From Coniella vitis (Eukaryota > Ascomycota > Sordariomycetes > Diaporthales > Schizoparmaceae), in the NCBI GenBank assembly GCA_011317545.1, contig WUJK01000004.1:930001-994000 (forward strand): 64,000 nt of DNA, in the 5' to 3' direction. Position numbers and translations under genes: made by a program. The notes beneath the pieces are model-generated. The model had not been told where the DNA came from. It was given only the letters and a program-made list of their open reading frames with translations, and ran no database searches. The first letter of the stretch is position 1. Every line of letters starts with the position of its first letter. Of this stretch, positions 54,903-64,000 are shown piece by piece.

Positions 54903-55340
54903 ATTTGCTTGCTTGTCTGTATGTTTGCTTGCCTGTATATTTGCCTGCTTACTTGCTGCATGTTTGCCTATTTGCTATATGCCTGCTTGCCTGCTGTATA
55001 TCTGCTTGCTTGCTGCATGTTTGCTGCATGTTTGCTGTATGTTTGCTGCATGTTTGCTGTATATTTGCTTGCTTGCTTGCTTGCCTGCATATTTGCTTGC
55101 CTGCTTGCTATATGTTTGCTTGCCTGCTTGCTGCATATTTGCTTGCTTGCTTGCTGTATATTTGCTTGCCTGCATGTTTGCTTGCCTGTATGTTTGTTTG
55201 CTTGCCTGCATGTTTGCTTGCCATGTTTGCTTGCCTGTATGTTTGCCTGCTTGCCTGTATGTTTGCCTGCTTGCCTGTATGTTTATCTGCATGTTTGCTG
55301 CATGTTTGCTGTATGTCTGCTTGCTTGCTTGCTTGCTTTG
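54903..55340. repeat. Microsatellite-like array 3 (inverted copy of the AAGCAAACATGCAG family)
   Basis: Units such as TTTGCTTGCCTGCATG, TTGCTGCATGTTTGC and TTGCTTGCTTGCC, the reverse complement of arrays 1 and 2, over about 440 bp. Long Cys/Leu/Ala-rich frames on plus and Gln/Ala/Lys-rich frames on minus are artefacts of the repeat. The unique flanks do not match those of arrays 1 and 2. Confidence 0.88.
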
Positions 55341-58300
55341 GGATTGGCTGGGGAACCAAAGAAAGCATAATCAATGAATGGCCAGGCTTGCTGGGGCCGG
55401 GGGAACGAGGGGCGCGCGAGCCGCAGCGACGACAAGTCCTGTGGATCGATCGTGGGCGGGGCGGCAACAGGGCTACCTGCGTTTACCAGGCACATACTGC
55501 TATGTATAGAGTAGCAAGTCTGCAAGTGAGGCTGTCAGCAAGATGCCAGGGAAGGGACAAGGGCCGCTTTGTTTGCAGACAGACCGACACAGACAAAAAA
55601 GACAAAGTCAGTCGTGGGCTTTGCTGGTTTCTGTTTCTTGTTTCTTGCTTGTCGTTTGCAGCTGGGCAATACATTGCCAAGTACATGGCAAAGTGCTGGC
55701 TGCCATGATGCCCATGATGCCACGATGCAGTAGTGCGCCAGACAGCCCATCCGCACATCGTAAGCCCATCTGCATCTGTGGCCATTCTCGCGCGTTGCTG
55801 GTACGTACGCGCGGTTGGTCATGGACAGCCGGGTATCGCCAGGCCTGGGGGAGCAGCCAGCCACTCAGACGCGGCCAATCCTCGCGCCCACCCACGCCGC
55901 GCTAGCAAACACAAAAAAAGCCCCAAACAAAACACACAAATTGGGGAATCTCCCAGCTCCCGGCTTGCAGAACCACCGAATGACGACACTTGGGCCGCAT
56001 CTGGGGATCGACCCCTGCCCAGTGCTCTTGCCTCCTTTACTACTTCTATATAGTACATAGTACTTGTAGAAGTGCTTAGTATGATGGCAGGCCCCGCTCA
56101 TTCCTTGCACCCAATGTCAGGAGTCTCTGCTATTACATACATAGTAATTATAGTACTGCCTTGTTCGCCCAGTCCCGTGCACAAGCCCACAGCACAACCG
56201 CACGAGTAAAAAATGAGGCAGTGGGGCACTGCACTGGAGCAATACACAGTGGATTGTGGCAGCGTGGGTCAGATTTAGGCTCGGGGTCTCGCGGTTTCGA
56301 CCACGACGACCCTTCTGTTTCCGCGTGATGATCACAAGGCACGGCCTGTCTGCACATCACAGTACTTTGCCGGGTGAGCGGCGCGCAACATGGCAGCAAA
56401 ACATGTGACCCTGGCCGTCAAACACCCGGCACGACGGCGAGAGGGCAGCAGAGATGGGCTCTACCATGCCGCAAGTACTGTATATACTCTGTATACCAAG
56501 ATCGATACACTGCTAGCTGCAAGAAGGATAGCCGATTTGCCGAGTCCAGAGTGCGTACCATAGCACCTGCATGCGAGCTTGGCACGGCGATATGGGATTC
56601 TTCTCCCGTCGCACCCGGTTTCATCGCTTCGTCTTGGCCTGCTCGACCACGCAAGATTCGTGCTACCGATCCCAACAGACAAGCCCCGTTTTTTTCTTTC
56701 TTCTTTTCTTTCTTCTGCCCTATTCCTCAGCCTGGACAACTAAAATGCAGCCCGTACGTGTACATAGTACATACGTACCCAGGAGCGTGGGAACAGCACG
56801 CAGGCGCTGCAGTGACTTCGACTCGACTCGCCTCGCCTCGACTCGCACAACGCAAAACAGCGTTCCGATCTACCCGTCGCTATCCAATGGATGGGTTGGC
56901 AAAAAGACAGGCGTGCCAAATGGGGTTTTCTTCAGGGCACGCGCGGGGGGCCGAGGACGGTGCTGCGCCGGCGCGTACTTACATAGTAATCTTCCTCGGG
57001 AATAAGTGTGGGGTTTAGTGGCTTGATGGCTTGCACACGCGGGCCCTGTTCGCTTAAGCTACATGGTTCCATCGCCCACCATTTGATTGGCGTTTGTGGA
57101 GAAAGAGCCCAAGTACCGCGCTGTAGTCGCACCAGGGGGGGGGTTCAACATCTGGGGGCCCCCAGTGAGTACAAGAATCGTTAGAAAATCGCTCATAGAT
57201 TCGACAAAAAGGTGGGTGGGGAGGCAATGCATGTACATAGTACATAGTACTCCTACTATCTATTATTATTATTATCATTATGTATCGAATGTGCACACCT
57301 CCTTCTACACCTTGTCTGACGAAAAAGCTTCAACGCGAAAAATGCGCTGCATATCCCGAGAAATGAGGCTCTGTTAAACTCACCTCGAACGTTGCTTTTG
57401 TTTTCTTCCTTTCCTTCCCTTTCTTTTTTTTGCCGAAATCTCACACCTTGAACCACAGCCTGGGGTTTTCCCACTTGATCTTGATCGTTCAAAAGAGCAC
57501 GCATACTATGTCTGCTGTCTGCACCACCCTCGAGAAAGCCAATGGCATAACGATGCATGCGCAGCCTTGTCGATAATAAGCGCCCATAGACCGCTGCGGC
57601 CTACGTGTAGAACAATACGCACAGCTCAGCCCAGCCCAGCGCGGCCCAGTCCACGTACATCCGAGCCACACAGCGCAACAGTCCGTAGGACAGCCACCAG
57701 ATACGAGGCGAGCGACAAAGTCACGAGGCCACGAGGGCCCACGCAGCAAGGCATATATATATATATGGCCCATGACATCTACTTTTCGTTAAAAAGAGGA
57801 GCAAAAAGAACGTTACCACAAGGAAAGGGCGGCCTTTATGAAAACGGTGTGCGTTGTGCAAAATGCAGGTCGTAGACTTTGGTACCACGCACACACACAC
57901 ATTTGGATGTTTGAATCAAAGGACAGGACTTCCCAAGCCAGGCGAGGCGAGGCGAGCCCCCAAGTACCTGCCCGGCATTACTATACTATGTATACGTCAA
58001 GTACATATGTGCGGGTCACTGTCACGGGGAAATTTGGACCAAGTGCCAAGATGAGCACGTTCCCTTCATCTTGGTCCATCTTTCACTCTTTGCCAAGGGC
58101 TGGTGATGGCTTGTGAATCCTTGGGAGTCTTGGGACCGCCTCGTATGCTATGTACTACCTATACCACACACAGCAGAGCGCAGGCTGGCGAGATAGATAC
58201 TATTACATAGTACTTCTACACGGATGGCTTTTGGTGGAAATATCCACAAATTCCCCCAGAGCAAGCGCAAACGGCCATCATAGCAAGCGGCCCGTACCAA

Positions 58301-59650
58301 TCAATGGCCGCCCTCCCCCCCGTGACGAGGCAGCAAATGACAAACCGCCGCCAAGGACAGGCCAGAGACCCAGATCTCGGTGGTTCCCAGGGTCACTATT
58401 GTGGTAACGGGATCTGTAATTACTATGTGCGTGGGATATCCTGCGTGCGTAATATTGCAAAACGATCAGCAGACTGGGCATAGATTGAGTATTCTTGTGG
58501 TATACCTGGTTTAGAAAACTTGTCTCCAGTGGCACCGGGTCGATGCCAAATCTGCCAGAGACATATCGTCACGGTCTTGGTACGCCTGCTATGTACATCG
58601 TCTGCAGTCCACGGTGGCAGGAGGATTGCAGCATCGACCCGTCTTCCATCCGCCAGAGACTCGACCTCGACCTCGACCTCGACCTCGACCTCCCGCTACC
58701 ATAGTACTATGTACATAGTAAGGCGTGCCTGCAGGGATACACATGCGGGTGAGGTGGAGGAGGGTGGTGCACTTAGCCGATGTATCTTGTACTCCCAGTG
58801 TGTTTTGTAAGCGAGCCAATCCCCTACCGTCGGCCCCAGCTGCAGTCAGTACATAGTAGTCGCCTTCGATCAGCACTCGCCCATCCCGCGCAAGAAGGAA
58901 AGCATTTGCGGTTGTCTCTGGATTTTTAGCTAGACGTTGTATTTTGAGTTTTCCATATCTACTGTATGGTTATCGCGTGCACCAAAAGGGCTTTCATGTG
59001 GTTGGCTCTGGCTGTCTGCGCACCAAACTCGGTATCTCCGGCTCGGACCAGTCTAGAGGGGCAGACCATGCCAAAGACAAGACTTTGTCACCTGCCGAGC
59101 CCTGCGAGCCCACCCCCCACGGCATATTGCAGCACAGTACTGTATACATAGTACTATGGGACAAGCCGCCTGCCGCACGGTCTAGTACCTGCCTACTTGC
59201 TCTGCTGCAGCTAGGGCCTCGGACCGATCTCGTCTACACCAGTACATGGCCGTCTTGTTTAGCCGCCTCTGGCTGGGCCAAGCCTCCTCCCTGACGTCTT
59301 AGTGCTCGCGCAGCCAGGTAGTGCTGCCGACCTCGACCAGGACAGTGAGAGGACAGGACGCAACGGGACAAACCAGTGGGAATGAGAGGGGCAGATGCAG
59401 ATGCAGATGCACTTACTCGCCTTCTTTTCTACCCTCACATTCCCTCTCACTCATTCCCTACTCTCGACTGGCAAGCCCACTTTCTCAAAAAATATCCCAG
59501 GACAGGTCACCAGTGCTCGTCTGACCTGACCTGACCTGACCTGCCCTGACCTGACCGGATCGGAACCCAACCTCTCCCCTTCCCATTCCTTCCTTCCCTG
59601 TTGTCCGCCGCCGCCGCCGCCGCCTGCTGGGTAGGGCACCCCCACAAGTC
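55341..59650. other. Gene-poor region with dense CATAGTACTATG-type motifs
   Basis: About 4.3 kb without a supportable gene. TACATAGTA-type words occur at least ten times (near 56051, 56136, 56761, 56981, 57233, 57977, 58148, 58204, 58700, 58851 and 59146). Other simple sequence includes CGACCT repeats (58660-58692), GCAGAT repeats (59390-59410) and TGACC repeats (59520-59557). The last of these, together with CT-rich sequence at 59570-59600, lies just upstream of the kinase start and may belong to its promoter or 5' UTR. Confidence 0.5.
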
Positions 59651-62107
59651 ATGGCTGCCACCATAGCCGCACCAGCGCCAGCGCCAGCGCCAGCGCCAGC
59701 ACCAGCACCAGGCCCAGAGCCCGCTCCTCTCGCACCTGCTGCTGCGCTCGCTGCTTCCTACCACCAGAAAGATCAACTACAAGCGTCGTCTCCCATCGCC
59801 GAGAACCAAGGTACGGCCAGCATATTACACTTCCCACCACCAGTCCTGTAGAACTTTCTGAATCCTCTCACGTCTTCTTCCTAAAAATACACCCCCCCTC
59901 AAAGACAGACCCTGCAACCCAATCGCGCAAAAGAAAAAAAAGAACGTTCCAGGAACAAAGCACAGCAAAAAGCAAGGCAAAAGCAAAGTAACCATGCATA
60001 CTTACGCCGGCCCGTCTTCCTAGAACATCCTCAACACGACAACTGCAGCGTGTCGTCGTCCTCACTGCCACACTTCCCTGCCGACCGTTGCAACTCAATT
60101 CCCGAAGAGAGCGATGAGGACTCGGAAATCCTCTCACACAACGAGCCAGTAACCCCTGTGAGCGGCAGACAATCGCCAACGTTCCCTGCCATTTCCAATC
60201 GCGACCACGACACCAACGGCTTGCTTCCGTTTCCCGCCATCCCCAACGAGACCGCTAAGGCCGATCTCGGTGCGCCTCGCGGTCCCTTCCTCAACACCAG
60301 CTTCCAGTTCCCGCCCGAGCATTCCGCCCAAGAACCGCAGCCCCCCTCCCGAGCACCAGCCGCTGCCTCGTCGCCCTCCACGGCACGCACTTCGGCAGAG
60401 CAGCCGGAAAAGGCCCCCAGCCAGGATTGCCGTCGCAGTACTCGCGGCGGCTCCGTCGGCTTCAAACGCACAATGTCGAGCCTCTTCAGCCGCAAACATG
60501 CATCCGCAGACGACCAGCAAAACATCATGGTCGTTGCGCCACAGAATGGCGTCGACGCGCCGCCACGCCGCTGGTCCATGGCTCGCTCGTCCGGCACCAC
60601 CCCGCTCTCGACCATGCCGCCTTCTCCCAGCGCCTCGACAAACCAAGAAAAGATCTCGCTAGCGCTCCCTGATTCCTCCACCACCCCAAAAGAGCCACTG
60701 TCCAAGAAGAACCGTGCCTCGACAGGCTTGTCTCTGCGTAACCGCGTCAACTTTTCGCTGGGCAACAAGGCCCCCAGCAATAACAAACCAGGCCGTCGCC
60801 GTGCTTCCAGCTTCGATGGCAAGCGGCCCGAACTGGGAATCAAAGAGGAGACACCTGGTCAGCCCCTGCATGCACGACAGGTCTTCTATGCGGTTGCGGA
60901 AGCCGGTGTCGGAGTCAAGGCCCGCCGGTTGAGTCTGAGCCTGCCAGACGATATAGTCATCGACGTGGGTGTCTTGACCGACGAGTACGAGTACCAGCAC
61001 AAGTTCTTTGGTCGCCACCGCGATAGCCTCGGCAAGGGCGCAACCGCCTCGGTCAAGATCATGGCCAAGAAGGGGTTCCCTGGGGAGCTCTACGCGGTCA
61101 AGGAATTCCGCGGCAAGACATCGGCAGAATCCAAGGAAGAGTACGAAAAGAAGGTCAAATCAGAATACAGCATTGCAAAGAGTCTGCACCATCCCAACAT
61201 CATCGAGACGGTCCGCTTGTGTATCGACCACGGCCGCTGGAACCACGTCATGGAGTATTGCTCCGAGGGCGACCTGTTTGGGCTCGTCAAGAAGAAGTAC
61301 CTCAGCAAGCCAGAGAGGATGCCGGATCGCCTCTGTCTGTTCAAGCAGCTCATCCAAGGCCTCCATTACCTGCACTCGAACGGCATTGCACACCGAGACA
61401 TCAAGCTGGAGAACTTGCTCGTCACCAAGGACAGCAAACTGAAGATTACCGATTTTGGCGTGTCGGAAGTGTTCTCGGGCATCCACCCTGGAGTTAGGGA
61501 ATCCGGAGGCGAGTGTGGCAGACAGATGAGCGAGATACGGCTGTGCAACCCTGGTGTCTGTGGTAGCGAGCCCTACATTGCTCCAGAAGTGCTGGCCAAG
61601 GACCGCAAGTACGATCCCCGTGCCCTCGACGTGTGGGGCGCAGGCATTGTCTTGATTGTGCTCATCTGCGGCTCGACGCTCTGGGAGAAGGCCAAGCTCG
61701 ATGCCCCGAATTCAGAGCACTACAGTGCCCTGGTCAAGACCTTTGACAAGTGGAATGCCAAGCAACCTGGTGGACCCCGACCCATCACCGAGTCGGATTA
61801 CCCAGCCTACTTTATCTTTGACAACTTTGTCAATCCACCGGCTCTGCGCCGCATCTTGTTGATGATGCTGAACCCCAACCCCGACCAGCGCTCGACCATC
61901 CACCAGATCCTCAACCACCGGTGGGTCAAGAACATTGACTGCTGTCAAATCGAAAGTTACGACGACCCTGCCCTGGTCATTGATGCTACCAAGAGCTCTT
62001 CTATTGGCTCCAAGGGCAACAAGAAGATCTTTTGCCACAACCACCTGCCACCTCAGGTCCACAATACCCATTCTCTAGGAAAGATGCCTGGTCAAGCTGG
62101 CTACTGA
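59651..62107 (+). CDS. hal4: Ser/Thr protein kinase, HAL4/SAT4 type
   Basis: Two exons, 59651-59810 and 60024-62107, giving 747 residues. The intron has a GTACGG donor and a CCTAG acceptor, and joins ENQ to EHPQHDN in frame. The N-terminus is an Ala/Pro repeat (residues 6-20). Residues 60-370 are Ser/Pro-rich and disordered, as in this fungal kinase group. The kinase domain spans about 380-680: Gly loop LGKGATASVKI, YAVKEF with Lys 413, HRDIKLEN with Asp 512, DFGVSEVF with Asp 530, APE at 573-575, HRWVKNIDCC near its end. The DFGVSEVFSG motif and the CC after the last helix point to the SAT4/HAL4 branch of the Npr1/Hal5 family. That branch stabilises plasma-membrane transporters and supports K+ uptake and salt tolerance in yeast. 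All catalytic residues are present. The start at 59651 lies in good context (AGTCATGGCT). Confidence 0.88.
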
Positions 62108-64000
62108 ACATGATACCCTCAGCTTGGCATTTGAATTACTTGTCCACCCGCTAGGACCTTTTTATAATTTATTCCCTGTTCCACAACAACTGTCTTTTAC
62201 TCCCTTAAGGAAAAAAAGGATATGATGCTCAAAAGGGGACGCAGATTACTCAATTCTCTCCTGTTTGGATTATTCACTACACGGCGGCGGGTCTAGACTA
62301 CAGCACAACGCATTTACAGTCATTCGGGCAGGCGTTTTTTACTGGCCTTTTCGTTTATCGGGAGGGGCAATTGGCGGGGAGTGTGGGATTGTGCGGTGTT
62401 TGGTTTGAGCCAGGTTCCCGCGTCCTGTCTTGTTGATTTTGTTTTACTGCAGGGGCGATCACGACAACTGGTTTATGCATTTTTGCTTGTTACAGAGGAG
62501 TCTTGACCTTCTTTCCTGCCAAAATTTCCTTTTTTTTCCCCCTTCCCCTTTACATTGATTTCAATGTATGCAGGAACGGTATGGTTTGGTACGGCACTGT
62601 GTGGAAGGCACGCATGCACCGCAAAGCGGGGAGAACCTGTATTGTCAGAGGAGCGGTGGATGATGGGGAGCGGGGAAGTCTGACTGCTGAACCGGGTCGT
62701 GACTCTGCTTACATTCGAGGAGGAGGCTAAAGGGAGAAAGAGATGGCTGTGCTACACATACTCAGCCGCACAGACACATTCCACCCAGCACCTTGGAGGC
62801 AGTCGTACATAGCAGACAACTGGTCAGAAAGATATGATGATAAACTCAATAACTGCCGTGACTCCATCTGTCCCTCCTGATGTACGCACACGTAGGATAT
62901 TGTATATTGCAGCTCGGAACGGCAGGACTTGGTAGCACGTTGGCAATAGGCCGAGGGAGGCCATTTGCGTACCCCCTTTTTAACGGACACGGTCTGGCTT
63001 TGTGGTATGTTTAGTTTGTGTAATAGTAATAGCACTGCAGCTGCTGAGGCTGATGATGTCGTTGTCCGCTGTATATAGTATATAGTACTCTGGTGCCAGA
63101 TTTATCATCTCATATCCCCGCTCGTTTTTTTTTTTTTTTTTGGTATGTTCTACTATATCCTGGCTTTGGCTTTGGCTTTGGCTTACCCCGGCCTTGGCTT
63201 GGCCTGGCCCTGGCCCTGGCTTGGCTCTGCTCTTCTAGACAGTTCTGATTTGAAGTCATGTGTGTTTTTGTTTGTACCTCTTTTGTTTTTTCTGTGCCCT
63301 GAGGGGGGGGAAATGCGCAGGTATGTATGTACATATGTATGTATGCAGCCAGCAAGCCAGGCAGCAAGCCAGCCGGGCAGCCGGGCAGCCGAGCGGACGG
63401 ACGGATGGCCGGGCTTGGCCTTGTTTTATTTTTGGGGGGTTTGAGTTGTTTAAAGTAGCACAGCCAAGGAGAAGGTAAAGTAAGGTATAGATAGGTATGG
63501 AATGTATGGAATGTATGGTATGTATGGTATGGCCAAGAAGAAAAAAAAAAAAACAAAAGGGCGAGGGAACGCCGTGAAAGAGGGGAGTTATTTTGCTTTT
63601 GGAAGCTTTTCCCCCAAGCTTTTACTTTGGGGGAGGGGGGTTGTTGCTTGGCTGGAGCTTGGCTGCACCTTTTTTTCTTCTCTTTCCCTTTTTGGGTATG
63701 TAGTACAACAATCGGCAGGTGTTATCTACGGAGTTAAGTTGTTGAGGGAGTAGGGGACCGCCGTGTGAAATCTGAAGAAGAAGGAAAAAAAAGGAATATA
63801 TACTTTGCAGACTGGCGCACTGGGGGTTAGAATCTACGTCTTGAGCTTAGAGGGGAGGAAGGAGGGCTTATTTCAATCGTGGATGGAAGGATTACGGAAG
63901 TCTCATGTAAACGAACATACTACGTACATCATCAGGAAGGAGCAGTCACGGCTAAATTCACTGGGGGTTTTTTTTTTTCAAACTCCCCACCCTGTGTTTT
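62108..64000. other. 3' flank and simple sequence
   Basis: No further gene is supported. AT-rich sequence at 62155-62180 may hold the kinase poly(A) signals. Simple repeats are TTTGGC/GGCCT-type sequence at 63163-63225, GTATGTATGTACAT words near 63320-63342, CAGCCAGCAAGCC repeats at 63345-63395 and ATGTATGGA/ATGTATGGT repeats at 63500-63530. A- and T-runs occur at 63126-63141 and 63540-63554. Confidence 0.5.

Overview
The window reads as nuclear DNA of a filamentous ascomycete (Pezizomycotina). Genes carry short introns with GTRNGT donors, CTAAC-type branch sites and CAG/TAG acceptors. There are FunK1-type kinases and a fungal PD-(D/E)XK nuclease-like gene. A 20.7-kb AT-rich block of LTR retrotransposons bears the mark of repeat-induced point mutation (RIP). 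Placement in Sordariomycetes/Hypocreales is an impression from protein similarity, not something I could test. No tRNA, rRNA or CRISPR locus was found.

Layout. 1-6.8 kb is ordinary gene space: the 3' end of an importin-7/8 type karyopherin (1-906, +), an IMP-specific 5'-nucleotidase ISN1 with four exons (2280-4229, +), and a convergent coiled-coil protein of unknown function (4976-6751, -). 6.8-22 kb is almost gene-free and rich in tandem repeats. Its only convincing gene is a three-exon PD-(D/E)XK nuclease-like protein (12277-13979, -) lying 22 bp from a 0.7-kb microsatellite-like array. 22.16-24.58 kb is a FunK1 kinase pseudogene broken by one nonsense codon and three frame changes.

25.56-46.3 kb is the RIP island. 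I resolve it as four nested layers, three of them supported by target-site duplications or matching flanks. A 5'-truncated Ty3/gypsy element (A2) is interrupted by a small gag-only LTR element (C, TSD CCTAG). C is interrupted by a composite minus-strand Ty3/gypsy element (B, TSD GTAGC) with an antisense coiled-coil ORF. B is interrupted by a full-length Ty3/gypsy chromovirus (A, two 339-bp LTRs) and by a solo A-type LTR (TSD ACTTT). The right side of the island (43.66-46.3 kb) is a second, RIP-degraded FunK1 kinase.

46.4-52.5 kb holds an intact 479-codon gene of unknown function (46862-48301, -), a doubtful small ORF, an SGNH/GDSL esterase pseudogene and a gypsy integrase remnant. 52.5-59.6 kb is gene-poor, with a third copy of the AAGCAAACATGCAG-type array and many copies of a short palindromic motif around CATAGTACTATG. 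59651-62107 (+) encodes a HAL4/SAT4-type Ser/Thr kinase. The rest is its 3' flank and simple sequence.

The housekeeping genes at both ends (nuclear import, purine salvage, ion-homeostasis kinase) bracket an accessory compartment whose genes are mostly decayed or of lineage-specific fungal families. No operon-like or pathway relationship between the genes is apparent.
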